A DNA stretch of 64,000 nucleotides from Alcaligenaceae bacterium CGII-47 (lineage in GTDB: Bacteria; Pseudomonadota; Gammaproteobacteria; Burkholderiales; Burkholderiaceae_B), in contig JAHTBO010000002.1 of the NCBI GenBank assembly GCA_019166125.1, forward strand, positions 431,651-495,650. Reading direction: 5' to 3'. Under the pieces are notes generated by a model, which was not told the DNA's origin, searched no databases, and saw nothing but the letters and a program-made list of their open reading frames with translations. How positions within the stretch are numbered: the stretch's first letter is position 1; each line of letters opens with the position of its first letter. Below, one piece after another: positions 17,508-26,131 of the stretch. A program made the translations under genes and the position numbers.

Positions 17508-18697
17508 AGGACTTTTTGCTGAATGACGAGGACCGTGCCTTTCGTCAGGATGTACGCACCCTGCTGCACAACGAACTCACCCCTAGAGCCGCAGAGATCG
17601 AAGACCATGAGGACTGGGGCGCAGTAAAAGCCGTGGTTCAAGCCCTGGGGCAGGCTGGCTACCTGGCGTTGATGTTCCGTGACCTGTATCACGGCCCCTT
17701 GAGTGCGCCTGGTCTAACCCATGCGACGATCCTCTCCGAGGAAGCGGCGGCGATCAATTATGCTTTTGAGACAACGATCGCCACCGCTATTTCCTGTGCC
17801 TACCCCTTACACCACTACGCGCAACACAGCATACGCGACCGCTACCTACGCGGTATCGTGGATGGATCCGAGGTTGGCGCCATCTGCGTCACCGAGCCGA
17901 ACATTGGCTCAGACAGCTCAGGAATGGAGACATCGATCCAATACGACTCTCAGACTGATGAATGGATCATTAACGGCTTTAAGCGTTATATCTCGAACGC
18001 GTCGGTTGCGGACACCTACATCGTCTACGGAATCAGCAATCCCGATGTTGTGCCACAAAAGGGCATGAGCGCAGTGGTGGTTCCCAAAGCGACCGCAGGC
18101 ATCCGTTTTCCGCGGAATTATACATTTATGGGTCGGCGCGGCTGCATTGTCGGTGAGGTGGAATTCCGCAACTGCCGAGTACCTGCCGATCACCTGCTCG
18201 GGCGCCGGGATGAAGGCTTTCGCATCATGCTAAGCATGTTCAACTTTGAGCGTGTCATCCTCGGAGGCTCGGGACTGGGCGTTGCACGATCCGCATTCGC
18301 TATCGCCACCGATCATGCACAAGAGCGCATAAGCTTTGGCCAGAAGCTCGGTTGCAAGCAACTCATTTGGGACAAAATCGCGCAGATGAGTTGGCGTATC
18401 GATTCCGCCGAACTCATCACCTATCGTGCGGCCAAGCTCTACGATGCGGGCGCGCTCTCTCCAAAAGAGCTAATGAAACCAGCTTCGATGGCTAAGCTGG
18501 TATCCACCGAGACAGCTAATTTCTGTGCCGACCAGACCGTCCAGATCCTGGGTGGTGATGGGCTGACCAAAGAGTTTGGACGCGCCGAGCAGATCTACCG
18601 AGACGCGCGCGCACTTTCCATCGTCGGAGGCACCTCCGAAATGGTCAAGTACCTGATCGCCAGCATTGACCTTCCGCACATTAAACCAAATCTGTAG
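17504..18697 (+). CDS. acyl-CoA dehydrogenase, isovaleryl-CoA-dehydrogenase-type active site
   Basis: This 397-residue FAD enzyme shows the family segments VTEPNIGSD (129-137), the C-terminal QILGGDGLTKEFGRAEQIYRDARA region and GGTSEM. The usual catalytic glutamate of short- and medium-chain enzymes is missing (IVGGTSEM, Gly375). Instead Glu249 in FNFERVILGG lies where isovaleryl- and long-chain-type enzymes keep their base. It should oxidise an acyl-CoA to its 2,3-enoyl-CoA, passing electrons to ETF. It is coupled to the amidase gene and 13 bp upstream of the ligase gene. Confidence 0.92.
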   Translation: MKDFLLNDEDRAFRQDVRTLLHNELTPRAAEIEDHEDWGAVKAVVQALGQAGYLALMFRDLYHGPLSAPGLTHATILSEEAAAINYAFETTIATAISCAYPLHHYAQHSIRDRYLRGIVDGSEVGAICVTEPNIGSDSSGMETSIQYDSQTDEWIINGFKRYISNASVADTYIVYGISNPDVVPQKGMSAVVVPKATAGIRFPRNYTFMGRRGCIVGEVEFRNCRVPADHLLGRRDEGFRIMLSMFNFERVILGGSGLGVARSAFAIATDHAQERISFGQKLGCKQLIWDKIAQMSWRIDSAELITYRAAKLYDAGALSPKELMKPASMAKLVSTETANFCADQTVQILGGDGLTKEFGRAEQIYRDARALSIVGGTSEMVKYLIASIDLPHIKPNL

Positions 18698-18710
18698 GCC
18701 GACTCTCGCC

Positions 18711-20273
18711 ATGAACATCGCTTCAATCCTCGCTCAGACTGTCAATCGATACCCAGACAAGGAAGCCCTTGTCGTCGGTGATCGACGCTGGACCTACATG
18801 CAGTGGAATGCGCGCATCAATCGTACCGCCCACGCGCTCGCCGGGCTCGGGGTGCGCCCCTTTGATCGGGTCGCTCTCTACCTGACCACCGGTGAGGCGC
18901 TGGTGACAGCGTACCTTGCCTGCCAGAAACTAGGTGCGATCGCCGTACCGATGAACTATCGGCTCGCGCCGGGTGAAGTCACGCACATTCTGCGCGACTC
19001 AGGCGCGCACATCCTGATATACAGCTACAGTCTGCTCGCCAATACGCTCGAGGTACAAAAGCAGGGGCACAGCCTGCACACCGTCATCGCTGTGGGCGAA
19101 CTCGATGATTCTCTGGCCACAGGACACATTTCATTTGAAACGCTAGCCGAGAGCAGCGACATCGAGTACGAAGCCGATTATTGCGCCGCTCCCGAGCATC
19201 TATCCGCACTGGTCTACACCTCGGGCACGACGGGTCGCGCCAAAGGTGTCACACATACCCACGGCAACGACATCGCTATCGCCATGAACTGTGCGATGGA
19301 GTACAGCCTGACCTCTAATGATCGGGCTTTGCATATCGCACCGCTCTATCACGTGGGGGGCATGCAAGCCTTTTACCTGCCCCACCTATTCGTCGGCGGT
19401 ACGAATGTGATCGAGGAGCGTTACCACGCCCTCCAGACCCTTAAAACAATCCAGTCACAACGCATCACGACGCTGTTTGCTGTGCCAACACAGATCCAGG
19501 AAATGCTGTTCTGTCCACAGTTCAAGACTCTGGACACCTCATCCTTGCGGATGATCACCACCGGCGGTGCGGCCATGCCGGCGGCAACCATGGAGCGCGT
19601 GCTCAGGGAGTTCTGTCCAAACCTGTTCAACGGCTATGGCATGACCGAAGCGAGTCTGACCTTGTTACTGCATCCACGCGATGCATTAAGCAAACTCGGT
19701 TCATGCGGCAAACCCACGCTGATCACCCATGCACGCATTATCACCAACGATCAAGGCAGGGATGTTCATCCCGACGAAGCTATCGAGCAGGGCGGCATCG
19801 GCCAGCTCATCGTCCAGGGCCCCCAAGTAATGAACGGATACTGGAATAATCCCATGGAAACCCGCAAGAAGCTCAAGCACGGATGGCTCTATACCGAGGA
19901 TCTGTTCAGTTGCGATCAGGATGGGTACTTCACCTTCCATGGCCGCACAGACGATATGATCGTCTCAGGTGGGGAAAATATTTATCCACGCGAAATCGAG
20001 GAAATACTCTACCGATGCCCAGGGGTCCAGGAGGCTGCTGTCGTCGGTCTGCCAGACAAAAAGTGGGGTCACGTTGTCACTGCATTCATCGTGCGCGCAG
20101 ACCCCTTGCTCAGCGCTGCAGCCATTGATCTATTTTGCCGCAACAGTGGCCTGATCGCGAACTTCAAGCGTCCGCGCCATATCCACTTCCTCGATCAGCT
20201 ACCGACGAATCCGAGCGGAAAAGTCTTGAAGCGCGAGTTAATCAGTCAATACGCGACCGGAGAGCTAGCATGA
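18711..20273 (+). CDS. acyl-CoA ligase (AMP-forming)
   Basis: The start is ATG 18711, where family similarity begins (MNIASILAQTVNRYPDKEAL); the open frame extends further upstream. The 520-residue protein has the P-loop YTSGTTGRAKG (169-179), a GYGMTE motif and the C-terminal hinge and lysine region NPSGKVLKREL. It activates a carboxylic acid with ATP and CoA through an acyl-adenylate in the cytoplasm. Its stop overlaps the next start (ATGA). In context it should feed the acyl-CoA dehydrogenase. Confidence 0.92.
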   Translation: MNIASILAQTVNRYPDKEALVVGDRRWTYMQWNARINRTAHALAGLGVRPFDRVALYLTTGEALVTAYLACQKLGAIAVPMNYRLAPGEVTHILRDSGAHILIYSYSLLANTLEVQKQGHSLHTVIAVGELDDSLATGHISFETLAESSDIEYEADYCAAPEHLSALVYTSGTTGRAKGVTHTHGNDIAIAMNCAMEYSLTSNDRALHIAPLYHVGGMQAFYLPHLFVGGTNVIEERYHALQTLKTIQSQRITTLFAVPTQIQEMLFCPQFKTLDTSSLRMITTGGAAMPAATMERVLREFCPNLFNGYGMTEASLTLLLHPRDALSKLGSCGKPTLITHARIITNDQGRDVHPDEAIEQGGIGQLIVQGPQVMNGYWNNPMETRKKLKHGWLYTEDLFSCDQDGYFTFHGRTDDMIVSGGENIYPREIEEILYRCPGVQEAAVVGLPDKKWGHVVTAFIVRADPLLSAAAIDLFCRNSGLIANFKRPRHIHFLDQLPTNPSGKVLKRELISQYATGELA

Positions 20274-21070
20274 GCGGCCCGCTACGCTACGAACAAAACG
20301 GACACATCGTCACGCTAACGCTCAACCGGCCAGAAAGCCGAAATCCGATCTCTGAACCCGATATGATCGATGCACTAGAGGGCGCCGTCGCTCAGATCAA
20401 TCGCGATCTGCATGTGCGCGTCGTTATTCTCACTGGTTCAGGCAGCGCTTTCTCCTCAGGCGGCAATATCAAGCACATGCGCGAGCGCAGCGGTATGTTT
20501 GGCGGTACGCCAGCTCAGATACGCGAAGGCTATCGCAACGGCATACAGCGTATCCCCAAAGCCTTCTACGACCTGGAAGTTCCCGCCATCGCAGCAGTCA
20601 ACGGCCCAGCCATCGGCGCTGGCTGTGACCTAGCATGCATGTGTGATATCCGCATCGCTGGCGAGGCGGCAATCTTTGCCGAAAGCTTTATCAAAGTCGG
20701 CATTATTCCCGGGGATGGTGGTGCATGGCTACTGCCTCGCGCTATTGGCCTATCGCGAGCAAGCGAAATGGCGTTTACTGGCGCGCCCATCAACGCACAG
20801 ACTGCTCTCGCATGGGGCCTCGTCTCGCAAAGCGTACCGACTTCAGAGTTAATGCCCGCCGCGCAACGCCTGGCCCAGAGCATTGCCGTGAATCCACCAG
20901 AGATTCTGCGCATGACAAAGCGGCTCATTCGCGAAGGTCAACACATGAGCCTGGATAGCATTCTCGAGCTCTCAGCTTCGATGCAGGCCATCGCGCATCA
21001 CACACGCGATCATCAAGAGGCCGTAGACGCCATGCTCAACAAACAGATTGGAGTATTCAATGGTTCATGA
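20270..21070 (+). CDS. crotonase-family acyl-CoA enzyme with Asp-type active site (paralogue of 4737-5558)
   Basis: The start is ATG 20270, overlapping the ligase stop; a longer open frame from 20135 would overlap the ligase heavily. The 266-residue protein has the oxyanion motif FSSGGNIKHM (61-70). Asp120 (GAGCDLACMCD) and Phe140 (FAESFIKVG) replace the hydratase glutamates, and Asp149 sits in IPGDGGAW. These substitutions match those in the protein at 4737-5558, with which it shares long stretches. It probably converts the enoyl-CoA made by the dehydrogenase by hydration, isomerisation or hydrolysis; which of these is open. Confidence 0.88.
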   Translation: MSGPLRYEQNGHIVTLTLNRPESRNPISEPDMIDALEGAVAQINRDLHVRVVILTGSGSAFSSGGNIKHMRERSGMFGGTPAQIREGYRNGIQRIPKAFYDLEVPAIAAVNGPAIGAGCDLACMCDIRIAGEAAIFAESFIKVGIIPGDGGAWLLPRAIGLSRASEMAFTGAPINAQTALAWGLVSQSVPTSELMPAAQRLAQSIAVNPPEILRMTKRLIREGQHMSLDSILELSASMQAIAHHTRDHQEAVDAMLNKQIGVFNGS

Positions 21071-22412
21071 TCCTCAAGCACTCGTTCATTTTGCTCTGCA
21101 TCTTCGGTACAGAGACCTTCCGCCGATCGTCGTCGCACACGCTAAACGCTGCATACTGGACCTATGTGGTGTCGCTGCTGCTGGTGTGGGCACCGATCTG
21201 TCACACATCATTCGCGATCATGCAGCCAGGCATTTTGGTGCAGGTGATGACAATGGCGCCAGGATGCTCTTTGATGGCCGACGGGTGAGCCTACCCGGCG
21301 CTGCGTTAGCTGGCGGCATGACGATTGACAGCATGGATGCCCATGACGGCCACGTCCTCACCAAAGGACATGTCGGCGTTACCGTACTACCTGTTTTGCT
21401 GGCTCTGGCCGATAGCGGCATCCTGACCAACGAACACGAATTTCTAACAGCGCTTGTCCTTGGCTACGAAGTCGCAACACGCGCGGGCATCGCATTGCAC
21501 GCCAGCGCCTGTGATTACCATACTTCTGGGGCCTGGAACGCATTGGCCGCTGCCGTACTCAGCGCGCGCGCGCTGGGTCTTGATCCGTTGAAAACACGCG
21601 AGGCGCTCGGCATTGCCGAGTACCATGGCCCGCGCAGCCAGATGATGCGTTGCATCGATCACCCCACCATGGTCAAGGACGGTTCTGGATGGGGGGCGAT
21701 GGCTGGCCTGTCCGCCGCCCTACTCGCACAGGACGGATTTACGGGTGCTCCTGCAATAACCGTTGAGGATGAAGGGCTAGCGCCAATTTGGGCTGACCTG
21801 GGTACGCGCTGGTGCATTCTAGAGCAGTACTTTAAGCCTTACCCTGTCTGCCGATGGGCACAACCCGCGGTCGAGGCAGCCCTCCTGCTGATACGCACGC
21901 ACGCGCCCCTGAACCCCGAGGATATACATATCGTGCGCGTGACCAGCTTTCATCAAGCCTGTCGCCTCGCTACCCGGGAGCCGGACACAACCGAGCAGGC
22001 GCAGTACAGCTTGCCGTTCTCCGTGGGCATGACGCTCGCCAAAGGTCAATTGGGGGCTGCTGAGGTCAAAACAGACGCGCTGCGCAATGTTACGGCACGA
22101 CGTTTGTCAAACAGCATGGAGTTGCGAGAAAGCGAATTATTCAATAGCCGCTTTCCAGCCCAACGCTGGGCCGAGGTCGAGATCGAAATGCGAGATGGCC
22201 AGCTCCTGCGCTCGGGGCCCATTACCACTCGCGGAGATCCAGAGACACCTTTGTCGGATGAGGAGCTCCTGGCCAAGTTCAGTGCCTTGACCCACCCGGT
22301 CATTGGTGTAGAACGCGCCTCAGCGATTCGGGATAGCATCGACGGCCTCGGGCACAGAGAAGGCGCTCTGCGGCGACTCTTGAATTCAGTTTTGGAGTAT
22401 GGTGAAACATAG
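21060..22412 (+). CDS. MmgE/PrpD family protein
   Basis: The start is ATG 21060 with GGAG 6 nt upstream; it overlaps the crotonase gene by 11 bp. The 450-residue protein has the MmgE/PrpD layout: an all-helical first domain with DLCGVAAAGVG, GMTIDSMDAHDGH and HASACDYHTSGAWNALAAA, then SQMMRCIDHPTMVKDGSGWGA and a C-terminal mixed domain. The family includes 2-methylcitrate dehydratase, cis-aconitate decarboxylase and iminodisuccinate epimerase. Its role in this operon is not predictable beyond lyase or epimerase chemistry on a carboxylate. Confidence 0.9.
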   Translation: MVHDPQALVHFALHLRYRDLPPIVVAHAKRCILDLCGVAAAGVGTDLSHIIRDHAARHFGAGDDNGARMLFDGRRVSLPGAALAGGMTIDSMDAHDGHVLTKGHVGVTVLPVLLALADSGILTNEHEFLTALVLGYEVATRAGIALHASACDYHTSGAWNALAAAVLSARALGLDPLKTREALGIAEYHGPRSQMMRCIDHPTMVKDGSGWGAMAGLSAALLAQDGFTGAPAITVEDEGLAPIWADLGTRWCILEQYFKPYPVCRWAQPAVEAALLLIRTHAPLNPEDIHIVRVTSFHQACRLATREPDTTEQAQYSLPFSVGMTLAKGQLGAAEVKTDALRNVTARRLSNSMELRESELFNSRFPAQRWAEVEIEMRDGQLLRSGPITTRGDPETPLSDEELLAKFSALTHPVIGVERASAIRDSIDGLGHREGALRRLLNSVLEYGET

Positions 22413-22436
22413 GACACACTCGACACAGGAAACACC

Positions 22437-23522
22437 ATGCCCACCCCCACCCTCGAACAACGCATCAGCGGCGCCCTGATGGGTACCTTTATCGGCGACG
22501 CGCTGGCACTCGGACCACACTGGTATTACGACCTGGACGCACTGCGCGCTGATTATGGGCCATGGATCACTGATTACACGACCCCTAAGCCTGAGCGCTA
22601 CCATGGGGGCTTAACAGCCGGCCAGTCTTCGCAGGCCGGCTGGCTACTCGACCTGACCCTGTGTTCCTTGGTCGAGTGTGGCGGATACGATGAAGCGGAT
22701 TTTTGTCGTCGCGTGGATGAGGAGCTCTTCCGTCAAATTGACGGCACACCCATGAACGGCCCGGGCGGCTACACCAGCCAATCCATGCGTGAGAGCTGGC
22801 GGCTGCGCGTACAGCAAAATAAGCCGTGGGGCCAGGTCGCTGGCTACGCAGATAATACTGAGGCGGCTGAACGCACGTTGGCGATCGCCGTGCGCTATGC
22901 GCTGCATCCCGGCACCCTGGCTCGTTACGTCAGCGCCAATACCCACCTCACCCAGATTGATCCCACGGTCACGGCGATGACTGTCGCATTCTGTTGCGTG
23001 CTGGGTCAGTTGGTACAAGGCCAGGCGTTTGATGCGGACCTCTCGGGCAAGCTCATGGAATTGGTCCGCGCAGGCGAATTACCCTTTCACACGGTCACGA
23101 ATGCCAGCGAAGGCAGCGTAGCGGACGGCCCCGAGGCCCCCCAGCAGGCGGGACATTTTGCCTCACCCGATGCCCTGCTGACTGCCTCAAATATCGCACG
23201 CGCGGCGCAGGACGACACGATTCGCATCGAGCCGGCCTGGAAGGTGTCACTGGTCTACGGTATGCCCTGCGCGGTCTATCACCAATTCCCTGCCGCCTAT
23301 TTCCTCGCAGCACGCTTTCAGGACGATTTTGAATCTGCGGTGCTGCACGCAGTCAACGGTGGTGGCCAAAACCAGGCACGTGCGATGCTGACCGGCGCGC
23401 TAGCGGGTGCGATAGGTGGCATCGACGCCATCCCGCAGCGATTTATTCAAGGGCTGGAAGGCGCCGAAAAGCGCCTGGTATTGGCACAAAAATTAGCTGA
23501 ACAGATACAAGCAGAAGGCTAG
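22437..23522 (+). CDS. ADP-ribosylglycohydrolase (DraG)-fold protein lacking the metal-binding residues
   Basis: This 361-residue protein has the DraG opening ISGALMGTFIGDALALGPHWY (10-30 region) and the C-terminal NGGGQNQARAMLTGALAGAIGG. In active ADP-ribosylhydrolases these places carry a TDDT and a GGDxDT motif that bind two magnesium ions. Here they read GQSS (62-65) and GGGQNQ (308-313), so all the expected acidic ligands are gone. The fold is recognisable, but ADP-ribosyl hydrolysis is unlikely. It follows the PrpD gene by 24 bp and ends the operon. Confidence 0.85.
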   Translation: MPTPTLEQRISGALMGTFIGDALALGPHWYYDLDALRADYGPWITDYTTPKPERYHGGLTAGQSSQAGWLLDLTLCSLVECGGYDEADFCRRVDEELFRQIDGTPMNGPGGYTSQSMRESWRLRVQQNKPWGQVAGYADNTEAAERTLAIAVRYALHPGTLARYVSANTHLTQIDPTVTAMTVAFCCVLGQLVQGQAFDADLSGKLMELVRAGELPFHTVTNASEGSVADGPEAPQQAGHFASPDALLTASNIARAAQDDTIRIEPAWKVSLVYGMPCAVYHQFPAAYFLAARFQDDFESAVLHAVNGGGQNQARAMLTGALAGAIGGIDAIPQRFIQGLEGAEKRLVLAQKLAEQIQAEG

Positions 23523-23523
23523 T

Positions 23524-24261
23524 TCAGCGCACCGGCAGAAAATTGAAAAACAGCAGACCTTGTAGGTAGTTAATCCCAATACGGCGCAGGTTCTCGTCGA
23601 GTAACTCGGCCACCAGGTCCAGACGACTAATCATGCGCCCAAACTCTCGTTCGAAACTCAGATTGGTAGCGCCGTCGCCAATCTCGTTGGACAAAAGCAA
23701 GGGGTGTCCTTGGGCATCACGGCGGCTCGCCAGCATCCAGGCAGCGATCTCTAGATTACGCGCGGCATTGAACACCTTTTGTGCATCAATCGAATCAGAA
23801 ACATAAAAACGTGTCTTGCCGCCATGAGCGCTGATGAGCATATCGGACAGGCCCAATATATAGGCCGCGACACGATCCCCGGTATAGTCTGGATCCATCG
23901 CCACAGAAATTACCTCGATGTCTTGCAGGCCTTCCAGCTCTGCTGGCACCTGTTTAGTCTGGATGTGCGCCCTACCCTGCGCGATAGCGCGCTGGATATC
24001 CACGAACCCCGCCTTGCGCCATTCCGCGGGATTACGACGATAGAGTTTTTCCAATAGGCGTCCCAGGCTATCCAGATTATCGCGCATCGCCATGGTGACT
24101 GTACGATTGAAATCAGTCTGAGCAAGTTGATCAAAGGTCATAGCCTCACCAGCTGGGCGCGCGCCGGGCTGTGTTGTCGCGCACCCCGCCAGCACCATAC
24201 ATGACACAAGCGCCGTCACTCGATAAAACCCACCGATACGCCGTATCATTTCCTTAACCAA
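23524..24261 (-). CDS. predicted lipoprotein of unknown function
   Basis: This 245-residue protein has a signal peptide with a clear lipobox (LAGC, Cys27), so it should be lipid-anchored to the outer or inner membrane. The mature part is helical with no motif that I can assign; it includes ISVAMDPDYTGDRVAAYILGLSDML in the middle. It converges on the DraG-like gene with one base between the stops and lies 12 bp downstream of the reductase gene on its own strand, suggesting co-transcription. Confidence 0.8.
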   Translation of the reverse strand: MVKEMIRRIGGFYRVTALVSCMVLAGCATTQPGARPAGEAMTFDQLAQTDFNRTVTMAMRDNLDSLGRLLEKLYRRNPAEWRKAGFVDIQRAIAQGRAHIQTKQVPAELEGLQDIEVISVAMDPDYTGDRVAAYILGLSDMLISAHGGKTRFYVSDSIDAQKVFNAARNLEIAAWMLASRRDAQGHPLLLSNEIGDGATNLSFEREFGRMISRLDLVAELLDENLRRIGINYLQGLLFFNFLPVR

Positions 24262-24273
24262 ACCGTTACTCCA

Positions 24274-25206
24274 TCAATACAATAAACGCTGATCAACGAC
24301 CCCCGCTAGGGGTTCGCCACGTACATAGGCCTGTATTTTGTGCACAATCTGATTGACGGTCTTATCGAGCAGACTCGCTGCTGCAATATGTGGTGTCACA
24401 GAAATCTGTGGATGAGACCAGAACGGATGCCCTGCTGGCAGGGGCTCTTGGGAAAAAACATCAAGGGCTGCACCGCGCATCTGGCCTGAGGCCAATCCTG
24501 CCAGCAGATCATCCTCAACGAGGTGGCCGCCACGTCCGATATTAATCAGGTACGCCTCGGGAATAAGTTGTGAGAGCGTCTCATGGCATAGAATTCCTTC
24601 GGTCTGAGGGGTTAACGGCAAAGCATTGATAAGTACCCGAGTACGTGCGAGGAACGCTGGCAAGCACGCCAATCCACCATATACCTCAACACCAGAGAGC
24701 GGCTGTCCACGTCGCGACCATCCAGCAACAGGATAATCCAGGGCAGCAATCGCCTGCGCAACACGCGCGCCCATAATGCCAATCCCCAAAACCCCCACTG
24801 GCCAGGCCGCACGATCAATATCCGCCTGCGCCCCCCATATCGCGTCACGCTGCTGCTGCGCATAGATATCGAAACCGCGTGAGGCACGCAAGAGAAAATG
24901 GATGGCGTACTCAGCCATCTGAACCGCCATTCCCGCATCCTCAATGCGTACGATTTGTATGCCCTCATGCAAACCCGGTAAGGAGAATAAAGCATCGACC
25001 CCTGCCCCCAGGTTAAAGACAAGTTCAATATCAGGCTCCTGAATAAGCAGCTCTGCTGGGGGTCGCCACACAACAGCGACCTTGGCCCCGGTAGGTGGCT
25101 TCCCCTTTTCCCATCGTCGTACGCGTAGTGCAGGCAAAGCAGCCTGCAAGGCTGATGCACACTGGGTATGACGCTCCTCATCATGTGAGGCAAAAATAAC
25201 ATCCAT
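24274..25206 (-). CDS. ghrA: glyoxylate/hydroxypyruvate reductase A-like D-2-hydroxyacid dehydrogenase
   Basis: The start is ATG 25206 (MDVIFASHDEE) with GGGAG 6 nt upstream, giving 310 residues, the length of E. coli GhrA. The NAD(P)-binding region reads GVLGIGIMGARVAQAIAAL (about 151-169). The C-terminal catalytic part has INIGRGGHLVEDDLL, ALDVFSQEPLPAGHPFW and TPHIAA, which supply the Arg/Glu/His active residues. It should reduce glyoxylate and hydroxypyruvate to glycolate and D-glycerate. Glycolate oxidase genes lie about 7 kb downstream. The assignment to GhrA rather than a near relative is by sequence feel. Confidence 0.85.
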   Translation of the reverse strand: MDVIFASHDEERHTQCASALQAALPALRVRRWEKGKPPTGAKVAVVWRPPAELLIQEPDIELVFNLGAGVDALFSLPGLHEGIQIVRIEDAGMAVQMAEYAIHFLLRASRGFDIYAQQQRDAIWGAQADIDRAAWPVGVLGIGIMGARVAQAIAALDYPVAGWSRRGQPLSGVEVYGGLACLPAFLARTRVLINALPLTPQTEGILCHETLSQLIPEAYLINIGRGGHLVEDDLLAGLASGQMRGAALDVFSQEPLPAGHPFWSHPQISVTPHIAAASLLDKTVNQIVHKIQAYVRGEPLAGVVDQRLLY

Positions 25207-25392
25207 CGCCGACTCCCACTTCAATGAACCACTTCGTCACGTTTATCTGCCAAATCCACTATATTTGTTACTGGCCATGATGATAAGATGACTGGCAGAA
25301 TCATACCTCGCCCTCAAGGGAGTACCTACGCTGCATACCCTTACTCGCTTAGGCATCAATCCTGTGCCCCTATGCTCCGTTAGGAGGATTTT

Positions 25393-26067
25393 GTGATCCG
25401 ACTAGACCATACTTATTTTTCCCGTCGCTTGACGGATCTACGCAGACGCTTCGAGAGCGGTCGTCGACCTTTTCCAAACTTCTACGGCAGGCTGATGGCC
25501 AAGGCACATAATACGGCCCTGTTTATACGCGAGTGGGTGCATAGCCCGGGCACGATCGGTGCGATCTGCGCTAGCTCCAGACAGCTGTCAGCTGCGATGG
25601 CAGGCCAGGTTCCAAAGGGCGACGGCCTGGTGATTGAGTTGGGGGCGGGGACCGGAATGGTCACCCAGGCCTTGCTGGATCAGGGAATATCCCCGACGCG
25701 CTTGATCGTAATCGAGCGCTCTAATGGATTCGTCGAGCACCTCAGGCACCGTTTTCCAGGACTGACGATCATCCATGGGGATGCCGCCTGTCTATCCGAG
25801 CTTATTCCTCAAGGCCTTCATATCGACGCCATCATCTCGAGCTTGCCCTTACGCTCGCTTCCCTATGAGCTGCGCGAAAAGGTCGTCGCCCAATGGGAAC
25901 AGGTTCTGGATCACGACAGTGCCCTCATTCAGTTCACCTATGACATCCGCCCTCAGACACATACCTGTGCCTGTGACCACACCTTTACCGTCACGGACAG
26001 CCAGATTGTTTGGGCCAACCTACCTCCGGCACGCGTGCTCCATGCCCAATTGATGCCTGATCGATAG
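25393..26067 (+). CDS. SAM-dependent methyltransferase, phospholipid N-methyltransferase-like
   Basis: A GTG start preceded by AGGAGG opens a 224-residue protein. The SAM-binding motif is VIELGAGTGMVTQALL (about 78-93), and the preceding FIREWVHSPGTIGAICASSRQL is typical of PmtA-type phosphatidylethanolamine N-methyltransferases and RsmA-like relatives. Methylation of phosphatidylethanolamine toward phosphatidylcholine is the best guess. It is divergent from the ghrA-like gene and followed by a hairpin at 26073-26100. Confidence 0.8.
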   Translation: MIRLDHTYFSRRLTDLRRRFESGRRPFPNFYGRLMAKAHNTALFIREWVHSPGTIGAICASSRQLSAAMAGQVPKGDGLVIELGAGTGMVTQALLDQGISPTRLIVIERSNGFVEHLRHRFPGLTIIHGDAACLSELIPQGLHIDAIISSLPLRSLPYELREKVVAQWEQVLDHDSALIQFTYDIRPQTHTCACDHTFTVTDSQIVWANLPPARVLHAQLMPDR

Positions 26068-26072
26068 GCAAA

Positions 26073-26100
26073 ATAATGCACGCCTTGACGCGTGCATTAT
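26073..26100. terminator. perfect hairpin between convergent genes
   Basis: ATAATGCACGC and GCGTGCATTAT form an 11-bp perfect stem with a 6-nt loop, between the end of the methyltransferase gene (plus) and the end of the DUF4148 gene (minus). Short A/T tracts flank both sides (GCAAA and GCAAAAG), so it can serve as a bidirectional terminator. Confidence 0.65.
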
Positions 26101-26131
26101 GCAAAAGACCAGCGTAAGCCTAGCGATACGC

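Noticed and set aside
22046..22465. 139-codon frame antisense to the PrpD gene
   Set aside because: It is a shadow ORF in G+C-rich coding DNA, without motifs or a ribosome site.
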